Program-made: the position numbers and the translations under genes
Notes under the pieces: model-generated
Told to the model about the DNA's origin: nothing
The model's input: only the letters and a program-made list of their open reading frames with translations
Database searches by the model: none
From: Sphingobium soli
GTDB taxonomy: Bacteria > Pseudomonadota > Alphaproteobacteria > Sphingomonadales > Sphingomonadaceae
Assembly: GCF_020782245.1 (NCBI RefSeq)
Contig: NZ_JAJGNP010000003.1
Span: 62,001-126,000 of the forward strand
Direction of reading: 5' to 3'
Length of the DNA stretch: 64,000 nt
Part shown: positions 16,886-25,327 of the stretch, one piece after another
Position numbering within the stretch: position 1 is the stretch's first letter
Layout of the letters: every line of letters starts with the position of its first letter

Positions 16886-18264
16886 GCCATCGCTTCGATC
16901 CCACGCTGCTGCGCGACTATGACCTGCGCGGCACGGTGGGACGAACATTGCATGAGGCCGACGCCTGGGCGCTGGGGCGCAGTTTCGGGACGATCGTCGC
17001 GCGCAGCGGCGGGCGGCGCGTCGCGGTGGGCTATGACGGGCGGCTGAGTTCCCCGATGCTGGAGGCGGCTCTGGTCGACGGCCTGGTCGCGACCGGAATC
17101 GATGTGGCGCGTATCGGCCTGGGGCCGACGCCGATGCTATATCATGCCGAATATACGGGCGATGTGGATGGCGGCATTCAGATAACCGGCAGCCATAATC
17201 CCGCCGATCAGAATGGCTTCAAGCTGGTGAAGGGGCATGCGCCTTTTTTCGGGGCTGAGATACAGGCGATGGGCGCTCTGGCTGCGGCGGGGGACTGGGA
17301 TGAGGGCGTGGGCTGCGTTCAAAGCCGTCCTGTTCTGGACGCTTACGTCGCGCGACTGATGCAGGGCTTTGACGGTCCGGCGTGCCGTGTCGGTTGGGAT
17401 GCGGGCAACGGCGCGGCCGGGCCGGCGGTGGAGCGCCTGACGCAGCTGCTCCCTGGTGAGCATCATCTGCTCTTTATCGATATAGACGGTCAATTTCCCC
17501 ATCATCATCCCGATCCCAGCAAGGATGCTAATCTGGCTGACCTGCGCACGCTGGTCCTGGAGAAGCAGCTCGATTTCGGCGTGGCTTTCGATGGGGATGG
17601 CGACCGGATCGGCGTGATCGACGGACAGGGCCGTGCGATTCCCGGCGATCAGTTGCTCGGCCTGTTCGCCGAAGAGGTGGTCAAAGCGCGGCCTGGCGCG
17701 CCGATCGTGGCCGACGTCAAGACCAGCCAGACCGTGTTCGACCGGATCGCCGCGCTGGGTGGCCAACCCGTCATGTGGAAAAGCGGCCACAGTCATATCA
17801 AGTCCAAAATGAAGCAGATTGGCAGCCCGCTGGGCGGGGAAACGACGGGCCACCTCTTCTTCGCCGATGATTATCCTGGCTATGACGATGGATTATATGC
17901 CGCCGTCCGGCTGATCCGCGCCGTTGGCGGATTGGGGCGGAGCGTGACCGATATGGTTGAAGGCTTGCCCCGAAGCATCATCACGCCGGAAATCCGCATA
18001 TCGGTGCCGGAAGCGCGCAAATTTGCGGTGGTGGATGAGGTGCGCGGACGGCTGGACGCCAAGGGCGCCGACCTCAATCTGGTTGATGGCGTACGCGTGC
18101 GCGAACCGCTGGGATGGTGGCTTCTGCGAGCGTCCCACACGGAAGCAGCGCTGGTGGTCCGGGCAGAGGCCACGGACGAATCTGCTTTGGCCGATATGCT
18201 CATGATCCTCGATTCGCAGCTGAAAAAGTCTGGGATCCACAGGAATCTGGCCGGGGAAGGATGA
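16882..18264 (+). CDS. pgmG: Phosphomannomutase/phosphoglucomutase PgmG
   Basis: Alpha-D-phosphohexomutase (460 aa) that interconverts the 1- and 6-phosphates of mannose and glucose, feeding nucleotide-sugar synthesis for exopolysaccharide and LPS; PgmG of this length is known from sphingan-producing Sphingomonas. Seen: the phosphoserine loop TGSHNPADQNGFK (Ser104), metal loop DGDGDR (about 236-241), sugar-binding GGETTGHLFF, and the C-terminal phosphate loop with RASHTEAALVVRAEA. The GTG start overlaps the J-domain gene stop (GTGA). Its downstream gap holds a small-RNA candidate. Confidence 0.9.
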   Translation: MSHRFDPTLLRDYDLRGTVGRTLHEADAWALGRSFGTIVARSGGRRVAVGYDGRLSSPMLEAALVDGLVATGIDVARIGLGPTPMLYHAEYTGDVDGGIQITGSHNPADQNGFKLVKGHAPFFGAEIQAMGALAAAGDWDEGVGCVQSRPVLDAYVARLMQGFDGPACRVGWDAGNGAAGPAVERLTQLLPGEHHLLFIDIDGQFPHHHPDPSKDANLADLRTLVLEKQLDFGVAFDGDGDRIGVIDGQGRAIPGDQLLGLFAEEVVKARPGAPIVADVKTSQTVFDRIAALGGQPVMWKSGHSHIKSKMKQIGSPLGGETTGHLFFADDYPGYDDGLYAAVRLIRAVGGLGRSVTDMVEGLPRSIITPEIRISVPEARKFAVVDEVRGRLDAKGADLNLVDGVRVREPLGWWLLRASHTEAALVVRAEATDESALADMLMILDSQLKKSGIHRNLAGEG

Positions 18265-18343
18265 GGTGGGTGTATCCGAACGGCAGAATGATGCAGATCT
18301 TAACGCGACTTTCCCCTAGGGAAAGGAGGCAAAAATCATCCAG

Positions 18344-18358
18344 TTGCAGAAAATGCAA
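18344..18358. promoter_or_regulatory. Inverted repeat TTGCA-N5-TGCAA upstream of small-RNA candidate 1
   Basis: Perfect inverted repeat with half sites TTGCA and TGCAA separated by 5 bp. The same element lies at 25068-25082, 69 bp before the identical RNA core in both loci, consistent with a shared regulator site about 55-70 bp upstream of the transcription start. Confidence 0.5.
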
Positions 18359-18412
18359 TCATCGATGATCCATTCGCATTTGCGATAATCCGTGCTGCAC
18401 CGCAAACAGAAC

Positions 18413-18473
18413 AGGCCTTTCAGGCATCCTCTCCTAAAACTTCAAGGCCGCCTTTCCGGGCGGCTTTTTTTTT
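18413..18473 (+). ncRNA. Small RNA candidate, copy 1 (anti-SD-like core plus terminator)
   Basis: Bases 18413-18439 are identical to 25137-25163. The core has a small stem (GCC-TTTCA-GGC), an unpaired segment with TCCTCTCCT, complementary to Shine-Dalgarno-type purine tracts, then an intrinsic terminator (6-bp GCCGCC/GGCGGC stem and nine T). The upstream region shares the TTGCA repeat and TTCGCATTTG (18373-18382) with copy 2 at the same offsets. The architecture recalls trans-acting alphaproteobacterial sRNAs such as the suhB/mmgR group; membership was not tested. The 5' end is a guess. Confidence 0.65.
18447..18473 (+). terminator. Intrinsic terminator of small-RNA candidate 1
   Basis: Stem GCCGCC (18447-18452) with GGCGGC (18459-18464), loop TTTCCG, followed by nine T residues. 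Confidence 0.85.
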
Positions 18474-18688
18474 GCCTTCGTTGCCGGGCTTCATCGTCTG
18501 GCAGCCGTAGCGTCAGTGAGGTGCGCGCCTGCGCGACCACCTGCAAAAGTGCGATGAACGACGGCGCATATACTGGAAATTCACGACATCTTTGGTAAGT
18601 CGCCTGCGTCATAAGCCCGGTTCGCGCGTTGCAGCCAGCGTCCGCCCGGGACCGAAGAAGAGTCGCCAACAATTAGAGGATGCACCCC

Positions 18689-19990
18689 ATGTCTTTAAAC
18701 CGCCGTCTGCCTTGGTCCCTTCTTGCAACCGCCGCACTCGCTTTGCCGGTGCCCGCGCTCGCCGGCGGTTTCTACCTGCAGGAACAGTCGCCGATCGAGA
18801 TTGGCCGCGCGCTTTCGGGCGGCGCTGCGGCCGGGGACGACCCGTCCACCATCTATTTCAATCCCGCGGCGATGACGGAACTTCAGGGCGTGCAGCTGTC
18901 GGCTGGCGCATCGGCGCTGATGGCGTCGGCGCACCAGACCAATCGTGGCAGCTATCGTTCGGTCCCCGGATCGACCGTGCGCGTCCCCGTGACGGGCGGC
19001 GATGGCGGCAATCCGTTTGAAAGCGTCATTCCGGTGCCCAGCTTTTATGCCAGCGCGCAGGTGACGGACAAGCTGTGGCTGGGCCTGGGCGTCAACGCGC
19101 CCTTTGGGCTGAAGCTGGAATATGCTGATGATTTCTTCGGCCGGTATGATTCGCTCTACACCGACCTTAAAACCTACAATATCCAACCATCGGCCGCCTA
19201 TAAGCTGACCGACAATCTGTCGATCGGGGGCGGCGTCGACGTGCAATATGTGAAGGCGACGCTGACCAATGCACTGCCACAGGTGTCGCCGCTCGTCCCG
19301 ACCGATGGTTTCACCAGTCTGAAGGGCGATGACTGGTCGGTGGGCTGGAATGCGGGTCTGTTCTACACCACGGGGGACACCAATTTCGGTGTCCATTATC
19401 GCTCTGGCATCAGCCACAAGCTGCAAGGGACACAGATCATTTCCGGCCTGGCCGCGCCGCTGACGGCCGCCAATGGTGAATTTGCCGCGACCGCGCCGCT
19501 CGATCTGCCCGATATCGTCACCGTCAGCATGATGCACCGCCTGACGCCGCGACTGCGCGCGATGATCACCGGCAAATGGTATAATTGGTCGAAGTTCAAG
19601 GGCATCGCGGTCACGTCCGCGACCGGCACGACCAACAAGGAACTGGATTACAAGGACAGCTATTCGGTCAGCGTCGGCGGCGAATATGATGTCAGCCCGG
19701 CGCTGACGCTGCGCGCCGGCACGATGTTCGACCGCACGCCCACCAATCCGCAATATCTGACCACGCGCGTGCCCGACGGCGACCGCGTCTGGCTGACCGG
19801 CGGCGCGACCTGGAACATGTCGGAGATGATGGCGCTGAACCTCAGCTACGCGCACACCTTCGTCGAAAAGGCGAACATCATCCGCCCCGACAGCTATTTC
19901 CCGACACCCGCCACCGTCACCGCGACCACTTTGGCGCAGACCAGCGGCAATGCCGACCAGGTCGCGGCCTCTCTGACCGTCCGCTTCTGA
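18689..19990 (+). CDS. OmpP1/FadL-family outer membrane transporter
   Basis: Outer-membrane beta-barrel of the FadL family (433 aa), which takes up long-chain fatty acids or other hydrophobic compounds. It has a signal peptide (SLLATAALALPVPALAGG) and begins with the typical GFYLQEQSPIEIGRALSGGAAAGDDPST hatch region, then DPSTIYFNPAAMTEL. The C-terminus ends in Phe (SLTVRF), the barrel-assembly signature. The ATG at 18689 is preferred over 18680, because AGAGG lies directly against 18680 but 9 nt before 18689. Confidence 0.9.
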   Translation: MSLNRRLPWSLLATAALALPVPALAGGFYLQEQSPIEIGRALSGGAAAGDDPSTIYFNPAAMTELQGVQLSAGASALMASAHQTNRGSYRSVPGSTVRVPVTGGDGGNPFESVIPVPSFYASAQVTDKLWLGLGVNAPFGLKLEYADDFFGRYDSLYTDLKTYNIQPSAAYKLTDNLSIGGGVDVQYVKATLTNALPQVSPLVPTDGFTSLKGDDWSVGWNAGLFYTTGDTNFGVHYRSGISHKLQGTQIISGLAAPLTAANGEFAATAPLDLPDIVTVSMMHRLTPRLRAMITGKWYNWSKFKGIAVTSATGTTNKELDYKDSYSVSVGGEYDVSPALTLRAGTMFDRTPTNPQYLTTRVPDGDRVWLTGGATWNMSEMMALNLSYAHTFVEKANIIRPDSYFPTPATVTATTLAQTSGNADQVAASLTVRF

Positions 19991-20019
19991 TCCGGGCGCG
20001 CGATTGTGCGCGTCGGCGG

Positions 20020-20047
20020 TTTCAACCCGGCGCGTGAAGGACTATAG
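20020..20047 (+). promoter_or_regulatory. Possible ispG promoter overlapping the fadL terminator
   Basis: TTTCAA (20020-20025), 16-bp spacer, CTATAG (20042-20047). Predicted start at about 20054, inside the 5' arm of the terminator hairpin. Confidence 0.4.
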
Positions 20048-20075
20048 GGGCTTCGTAACCACGGAGCCCCTTTTT
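20047..20075 (+). terminator. fadL terminator / hairpin covering the ispG ribosome site
   Basis: Nine-base-pair stem GGGGCTTCG (20047-20055) with CGGAGCCCC (20062-20070), loop TAACCA, then TTTTT ending one base before the ispG ATG codon context (ATG at 20077). The 3' arm contains GGAG (20063-20066), the only Shine-Dalgarno for ispG. Confidence 0.8.
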
Positions 20076-20076
20076 C

Positions 20077-21237
20077 ATGTCCGATCATAATCCCGGCCTG
20101 CGTCCCTGGCGCGATATCGCCCGTCGCCAATGCCGGCAGATCATGGTCGGCAATGTGCCCGTGGGTGGGGGCGCCCCGGTCAGCGTCCAGACGATGACCA
20201 ATACGCCCACCCACGACGTCAGGGCGACGATCGACCAGATCCGGCGCTGCGAGGAGGTGGGCGTGGACATCATCCGCGTGTCCTGCCCCGACGAGGCATC
20301 GACCGCCGCCTTGAAACAGATCGTGCGCGCCGCGCGCGTGCCGATCGTCGCCGACATCCATTTCCATTACAAGCGCGCGCTGGAAGCCGCCGATGCGGGT
20401 GCGGCCTGCCTGCGGATCAATCCCGGCAATATCGGCAGCGAAGCGCGGGTCAAGGAAGTGGTGGACGCGGCCAAGGCGAATGGCTGCTCCATCCGCATCG
20501 GCGTCAACGCCGGCAGCCTGGAAAAGGATTTGCTGGAAAAATATGGTGAGCCCTGCCCCGAAGCCCTGGTCGAAAGCGCGCTCGACCATATCAAGTTGCT
20601 CCAGGACCAGGATTTCCACGACTATAAGGTTGCGGTGAAGGCCAGCGACGTGTTCCTGGCCGTCGCCGCCTATGCGAGCCTTGCCGAGGCGGTCGATTGT
20701 CCGCTGCATCTGGGCATCACCGAAGCGGGCGGCCTGATCGGCGGCACGGTGAAAAGCGCCATCGGCATCGGCAACCTGCTCTGGGCCGGCATCGGCGACA
20801 CGATCCGCGTGTCCCTTTCCGCCGAACCGGAGGAGGAAGTGCGCGTCGGCTATGAGATATTGAAGTCGCTCGGCATTCGCACCCGCGGGGTGAAGGTCAT
20901 CTCCTGCCCCTCCTGCGCGCGGCAGGGTTTCGACGTGATCCGCACGGTGCAGGCGTTGGAGGAGCGGCTTCAGCATATCCATACGCCGCTCTCGCTCTCC
21001 GTCCTTGGCTGCGTCGTCAATGGTCCGGGTGAAGCGCGCGAAACCGACATCGGCCTGACCGGCGGCGGCGCGGGCAAGCATATGGTCTATCTGTCGGGTG
21101 TCACCGATCATACGGTTCAGGACGCCGATATGGTCGACCATATCGTTCGCCTGGTGGAGGCCAAGGCAGCCGAGATCGAGGCGGCGAAGCTGGAGGCCGA
21201 AAGCACCGACGCCGGCAAGATCGAAGCGGCGGAATAG
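20077..21237 (+). CDS. ispG: 4-hydroxy-3-methylbut-2-en-1-yl diphosphate synthase (IspG/GcpE)
   Basis: [4Fe-4S] enzyme of the MEP isoprenoid pathway, converting MEcPP to HMBPP (386 aa). Seen: [26 protein letters not shown], the TIM-barrel motifs [10 protein letters not shown] and LRINPGNIG, and the cluster-binding cysteines in [10 protein letters not shown] and CVVNGPGEA. The last about 20 residues form a Glu/Ala-rich charged tail typical of alphaproteobacterial forms. The only ribosome site lies inside the upstream terminator hairpin. A DMT transporter follows after 13 bp. Confidence 0.95.
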   Translation: MSDHNPGLRPWRDIARRQCRQIMVGNVPVGGGAPVSVQTMTNTPTHDVRATIDQIRRCEEVGVDIIRVSCPDEASTAALKQIVRAARVPIVADIHFHYKRALEAADAGAACLRINPGNIGSEARVKEVVDAAKANGCSIRIGVNAGSLEKDLLEKYGEPCPEALVESALDHIKLLQDQDFHDYKVAVKASDVFLAVAAYASLAEAVDCPLHLGITEAGGLIGGTVKSAIGIGNLLWAGIGDTIRVSLSAEPEEEVRVGYEILKSLGIRTRGVKVISCPSCARQGFDVIRTVQALEERLQHIHTPLSLSVLGCVVNGPGEARETDIGLTGGGAGKHMVYLSGVTDHTVQDADMVDHIVRLVEAKAAEIEAAKLEAESTDAGKIEAAE

Positions 21238-21250
21238 GCAGCGCGCGACC

Positions 21251-22153
21251 ATGGACGCCTCGCCGCGTGGCGTCGCGGCCCCCTTTGCCGTCTGCTGCCT
21301 GGGTGTCGCGCTGTTTTCAGTGATGGACGCAACGATGAAGGGGCTGGGGCTGGAGATAGGTCTCTACAATGCCCTTTTCTGGCGGGCGCTCGCGGGGACC
21401 GTACTTGGTCTTATATTGATGCTGGGAACGCGGCAGCGTTGGCCCGGCGCGGCAGTGCTACGGATCCATCTGCTGCGCGGCGTCGTCGTCGCCGCCATGG
21501 CGGCGTTGTTCTTTTGGGCGATCCTGCGCCTGCCGCTGGCCGAGGCGATCGCCCTGTCCTTCATCGCGCCGTTGATCGCCCTGTATCTGGCTGCATGGCT
21601 GCTCAAGGAAAGTGTCGGGCGGCGCGCGATCGGCGCATCGCTCCTGGGTGTGATTGGGGTCGCGGTCATCCTGTCGGGCCGGTTGCAGGGGCGCTATGAA
21701 CCCGATGCGCTGATCGGGGCGCTGGCGGTATTGGGCTCGGCGGTCCTCTTCGCGTGGAACCTTATCATCCAGCGCAGGCAGGCGCAGCTCGCCTCCCCGA
21801 TCGAGGTCGCCTTTTTCCAGCATCTCATCATGCTGGGCGTATTCACGCTGGCGGCGCCATTCTGGCTGACCGTGCCTTCGCTGGATGCTGTCCCGCTGAT
21901 AGTCCTTGCCGCGACCCTGGCCTTTACCTCGCTCGCGGCGCTGGCCTGGGCCTATGCGCGGGCGGAGGCGCAGCGCCTGATCCCGGTGGAATATAGCGCG
22001 TTCATCTGGGCCGCGATCATCGGCTGGCTGGTATTTGGCGAACCCTTGACCATACCGACGCTGGCGGGCGCCTTGCTGATCATTGCCGGCTGCCTTATCG
22101 CGGCGCGCTCGAAACGGGCGGCAATCGCCCATGTGGAGGCAGGAACGGCATGA
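21251..22153 (+). CDS. EamA/DMT-superfamily transporter
   Basis: Ten-helix inner-membrane protein (300 aa) made of two EamA repeats; the second repeat starts near residue 155 (DALIGALAVLGSAVLFAWNLIIQRRQ). The ATG at 21251 gives the normal family length; the frame reads further upstream only as a shadow of ispG. The substrate is unknown (members move amino acids, nucleotide sugars or metabolites). It overlaps the GNAT gene by 4 bp. Confidence 0.87.
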   Translation: MDASPRGVAAPFAVCCLGVALFSVMDATMKGLGLEIGLYNALFWRALAGTVLGLILMLGTRQRWPGAAVLRIHLLRGVVVAAMAALFFWAILRLPLAEAIALSFIAPLIALYLAAWLLKESVGRRAIGASLLGVIGVAVILSGRLQGRYEPDALIGALAVLGSAVLFAWNLIIQRRQAQLASPIEVAFFQHLIMLGVFTLAAPFWLTVPSLDAVPLIVLAATLAFTSLAALAWAYARAEAQRLIPVEYSAFIWAAIIGWLVFGEPLTIPTLAGALLIIAGCLIAARSKRAAIAHVEAGTA

Positions 22154-22638
22154 GCGCCATCATCATTCGCGCGGCACAGGCCGAAGACATCGATACGATA
22201 CAGGCCTTCATTCGCGCGCTCGCCGATTATGAACGGCTGGCGCATGAGGTGAAGGCCGATCGCGAAACGCTTGGCCGCTATTTGTTCGGACCCCGCCCGA
22301 TGGCTGAGGTACTGATTGCGGAGGCGGACGGGTCGGCGGTGGGCTTTGCCCTGTTCTTCCATAATTTCTCGACCTTCGAAGGACGACCCGGCCTGTATCT
22401 GGAGGACCTGTTCGTGCTGCCGGAGGCACGCGGGCTGGGCGCGGGCAAAGCGCTCCTGTCCCGCCTTGCAGCGCTCGCGATGGAACGCGACTGCGCGCGG
22501 TTGGAATGGTCGGTGCTCGACTGGAATGAACCGTCCATCGCTTTCTATCGAGCCTTGGGCGCGCGTGCGATGGACGAATGGACAGTGCAGCGGGTCGATG
22601 GGCAGGCGCTCGTCCGCTTGGCCGCGCTCCAGCCCTAG
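22150..22638 (+). CDS. GNAT-family N-acetyltransferase (SSAT-like)
   Basis: A 162-aa acetyltransferase with the GNAT fold. Seen: IIRAAQAEDIDTIQAFIRAL at the N-terminus, the acetyl-CoA loop LPEARGLGAGKALLSRLA, WSVLDWNEPSIAFYRALGA and a DEWTVQRV end. The pattern LYLEDLFVLPEARGLGAGKAL is closest to the spermidine/diamine N-acetyltransferase group, but the acceptor is not known. Translationally coupled to the transporter by ATGA. Confidence 0.85.
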   Translation: MSAIIIRAAQAEDIDTIQAFIRALADYERLAHEVKADRETLGRYLFGPRPMAEVLIAEADGSAVGFALFFHNFSTFEGRPGLYLEDLFVLPEARGLGAGKALLSRLAALAMERDCARLEWSVLDWNEPSIAFYRALGARAMDEWTVQRVDGQALVRLAALQP

Positions 22639-22675
22639 ACCACGGATCGTTACGGTAGATCGACGGGGCGCGGAC

Positions 22676-22705
22676 TTGACGCGGACTCCCCGCTCGGCGC
22701 ATTGT
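22676..22705 (+). promoter_or_regulatory. Possible ftsK promoter
   Basis: TTGACG (22676-22681), 18-bp spacer, CATTGT (22700-22705). Good -35 box, weak -10. Confidence 0.4.
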
Positions 22706-22740
22706 GCCGAAACGGAACATTTGGGGGACATGGGTAAGTT

Positions 22741-25062
22741 ATGGCCGTCGGCCGCACCGTCAAACGCACGCCGGAATGGCGTGAAATGCTCAAGCGCAGC
22801 CTGATACGCAGCGGCGCGCTGATCGGCGCGATCGCGCTGATGCTGGGAACCTTGTTCCTGGCACTGGCGCTGCTCAGCTATGCGCCGAGTGACCCGTCGA
22901 TGAACACGGTGGCCGGCGATCATGTCGCCAACATCATGGCCTCGCCCGGAGCTTGGGCGGCCGATTTCCTGCTCTGGCTGCTGGGTGTGCCGGTGGCCTT
23001 GATCCTGCCGCTGATGGCGGTCACCGCTCGTCGCCTCTGGGGCGATCAGGACATGGCGGGGTGGAAGGGCCAGTTTGGCAAATGCCTTTTCGGCATCATT
23101 CTGGTCGGAATCGCCCTGGCATTGTTCCAGACCGACCCGCTGGTCGGCCTGCCCGCCGGCTGGGGCGGGGTGATCGGCCTGGTGACGGCCAAGGGGATTG
23201 GCAGCCTGCTGGTGCAGGCTCCCGCCGCCGCGCCGTGGATCAAGGGCGGCTTGATCGTCCTGGCACTGATCGTCGGCCTGTTCACCTGCTATCGCAGCCT
23301 GGCGCTGGAAAAGCCGATCATCGCGCTGCGCCGCCCTGCGTTGCCGCGGCTGAACCTGCCGCGTCCCAGGCTTGCGCTGGCGGGAAGCCCGGCCGCCGAC
23401 GAACCCGTGTCGCAGGATGAGGAGGATGAGCGGATCATCGCGCCGCGCCGGCAGGTGTCGAATGAACCCAAACCGCCGATCACGATCCAGGCGCCCAAGC
23501 CGGCGCCGGTGCAGCGCGCCATGGCTCCCGTCAGCCAGGACGATCTGTTCGGCAACAGTTCGCTGCCGTCACCCGATTTGCTCAACCCCATTCCTGCCAA
23601 TCAGGGCGGCAAGATCGACAAGGCTGCGCTGGAGCGCAACGCTCGCCTGCTCGAATCCGTGCTCGACGACTTCCATGTTAAGGGCAACATCACCGAAGTG
23701 CGGCCCGGCCCGGTCGTCACCATGTATGAACTGGAACCCGCGCCCGGCATCAAGGCGAGCCGCGTCATCGCGCTGGCGGACGATATCGCGCGCAACATGT
23801 CGGCGCTGTCGGCTCGCGTGGCCACGATTCCCGGACGCACCGTCATCGGCATCGAACTGCCCAATGCCAATCGCGAGGGCGTGTCCTTCCGCGAACTCAT
23901 CACCAGCGAGCAATTCGGGCAGGAAGCGACGTTGCCCATCATCCTGGGTAAGAATATCTCGGGCGAGCCGATCATCGCGGACCTGGCACCCATGCCGCAC
24001 CTGCTGATCGCGGGGACGACCGGGTCGGGCAAGTCGGTGGGCTTGAACGCGATGATCCTGTCATTGCTGTATCGCATGACGCCCGATCAGTTGCGCCTGA
24101 TCATGATCGACCCAAAGATGCTGGAACTGTCGACCTATGACGACATCCCGCATCTCCTTTCGCCGGTCGTGACCGAACCCAACAAGGCCATCCGTGCCTT
24201 GAAATGGGCCGTCGAGCAGATGGAGGATCGCTATCGTATGATGGCGTCCATCTCCGTGCGCAACCTTGCCAACTATAATGAGAAGGTGCGCGCCGCCAAG
24301 GCGAAGGGCAAGCCGCTCGGCCGCCGCGTCCAGACCGGCTATGATCCCGAGACCGGCAAGCCGATCTATGAGGAGGAGCAGCTCGATTTCCAGCCGCTGC
24401 CTCAGATTGTCGTGGTGGTGGACGAGCTCGCCGACCTCATGATGACGGCGGGCAAGGAAGTCGAATTCCTGATCCAACGCCTCGCGCAGAAAGCGCGCGC
24501 GGCGGGCATTCACCTGATCCTCGCGACCCAGCGCCCCTCGGTCGACGTCATCACCGGCGTCATCAAGGCGAACCTGCCGACCCGCATCAGTTTCTTCGTC
24601 ACCTCCAAGATCGACAGCCGCACGATCCTGGGCGAACAGGGCGCTGAACAGCTGCTGGGCAAGGGCGACATGCTCTATATGCATGGCGGCAAGGGGCTGA
24701 CCCGCGTCCATGGTCCCTTCGTGTCGGATGACGAAGTGCGCATGGTCGCCGACCATTGGCGCACGCAGGGCCAGCCAGACTATATCTCCGCCGTCACCGA
24801 GGAGCCGGAGGAAGGCAGCTTCGCGCTTGATGGCGTCGATCTGGGCGATGACAGTCCCGACGCGCAGCTGTTCCGCAAGGCATGCCAGCTCGTGTTCGAG
24901 AATCAGAAGGCATCGACCAGCTGGCTCCAGCGTCAATTGCGCGTGGGTTATAACAGCGCGGCGCGCCTGATCGAACGGATGGAGGAGGAAGGGCTGGTCG
25001 GCCCGCCCAACCATGTCGGCCGCCGCGAAGTGCTGCGCGACGAAAATGGCAATCCCATCTGA
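22741..25062 (+). CDS. ftsK: DNA translocase FtsK
   Basis: Septal DNA pump that clears the chromosome terminus from the division site and activates XerCD recombination (773 aa). The N-terminus has four to five membrane segments (about 20-200), a proline-rich linker (about 215-285) shorter than in E. coli, the alpha/beta motor with Walker A GTTGSGKSVG (about 425-434) and Walker B IVVVVDELADLMM. The C-terminal winged-helix gamma domain (ASTSWLQRQLRVGYNSAARLIERME), which reads KOPS sequences, is present. Monocistronic; small-RNA candidate 2 lies downstream. Confidence 0.96.
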   Translation: MAVGRTVKRTPEWREMLKRSLIRSGALIGAIALMLGTLFLALALLSYAPSDPSMNTVAGDHVANIMASPGAWAADFLLWLLGVPVALILPLMAVTARRLWGDQDMAGWKGQFGKCLFGIILVGIALALFQTDPLVGLPAGWGGVIGLVTAKGIGSLLVQAPAAAPWIKGGLIVLALIVGLFTCYRSLALEKPIIALRRPALPRLNLPRPRLALAGSPAADEPVSQDEEDERIIAPRRQVSNEPKPPITIQAPKPAPVQRAMAPVSQDDLFGNSSLPSPDLLNPIPANQGGKIDKAALERNARLLESVLDDFHVKGNITEVRPGPVVTMYELEPAPGIKASRVIALADDIARNMSALSARVATIPGRTVIGIELPNANREGVSFRELITSEQFGQEATLPIILGKNISGEPIIADLAPMPHLLIAGTTGSGKSVGLNAMILSLLYRMTPDQLRLIMIDPKMLELSTYDDIPHLLSPVVTEPNKAIRALKWAVEQMEDRYRMMASISVRNLANYNEKVRAAKAKGKPLGRRVQTGYDPETGKPIYEEEQLDFQPLPQIVVVVDELADLMMTAGKEVEFLIQRLAQKARAAGIHLILATQRPSVDVITGVIKANLPTRISFFVTSKIDSRTILGEQGAEQLLGKGDMLYMHGGKGLTRVHGPFVSDDEVRMVADHWRTQGQPDYISAVTEEPEEGSFALDGVDLGDDSPDAQLFRKACQLVFENQKASTSWLQRQLRVGYNSAARLIERMEEEGLVGPPNHVGRREVLRDENGNPI

Positions 25063-25067
25063 GGCGG

Positions 25068-25082
25068 TTGCAGGACGTGCAA
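25068..25082. promoter_or_regulatory. Inverted repeat TTGCA-N5-TGCAA upstream of small-RNA candidate 2
   Basis: Same half sites and spacing as 18344-18358, starting six bases past the ftsK stop codon and 69 bp before the shared RNA core. Confidence 0.5.
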
Positions 25083-25103
25083 TCGTCATCGAATGCTTCG
25101 CAT

Positions 25104-25132
25104 TTGAACGCAGGCGCGCGTGAAGGCATAGG
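25104..25132 (+). promoter_or_regulatory. Probable promoter of small-RNA candidate 2
   Basis: TTGAAC (25104-25109), 17-bp spacer, CATAGG (25127-25132), placing the transcription start at about 25138, the first bases of the conserved RNA core. Confidence 0.5.
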
Positions 25133-25136
25133 GAAA

Positions 25137-25199
25137 AGGCCTTTCAGGCATCCTCTCCTAAAAACTTTCAGGGCTGGTCTTCGGACCGGCCCTTTTTTT
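25137..25199 (+). ncRNA. Small RNA candidate, copy 2 (anti-SD-like core plus terminator)
   Basis: Paralogue of the locus at 18413-18473: 27 identical bases (25137-25163) with the GCC/GGC mini-stem and the TCCTCTCCT segment. A different but equally strong terminator follows: a 9-bp stem with one G-T pair, a TTCG tetraloop and seven T. The upstream conserved blocks (25068-25082; TTCGCATTTG at 25097-25106) keep the same offsets as in copy 1. About 63 nt if it starts at the predicted promoter. Confidence 0.68.
25171..25199 (+). terminator. Intrinsic terminator of small-RNA candidate 2
   Basis: Stem GGGCTGGTC (25171-25179) with GACCGGCCC (25184-25192), TTCG loop, followed by seven T. It could also end ftsK transcripts. 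Confidence 0.88.
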
Positions 25200-25327
25200 C
25201 CGCCATTGGAGCGGCGGAAATTTGGCTTGCAGAAATCCTTGCAGTTTCGGAACGAGCGGGTTCACAGCGGGTTCAAGCCGCGCCTACTAGGCCATAAGGC
25301 CATAGGAACGAACCGGAGTTAGACGCC

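Larger units (their letters stand above)
18265..18688 (+). other. Gene-free stretch between pgmG and fadL
   Basis: 424 bp without a credible reading frame. The left part holds the TTGCA inverted repeat, a promoter-like region and the small-RNA candidate ending at 18473. The right part has a good -10 hexamer TATACT (18569-18574) without a clear -35 box, probably serving fadL, and the fadL ribosome site AGAGG at about 18674. Confidence 0.6.
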
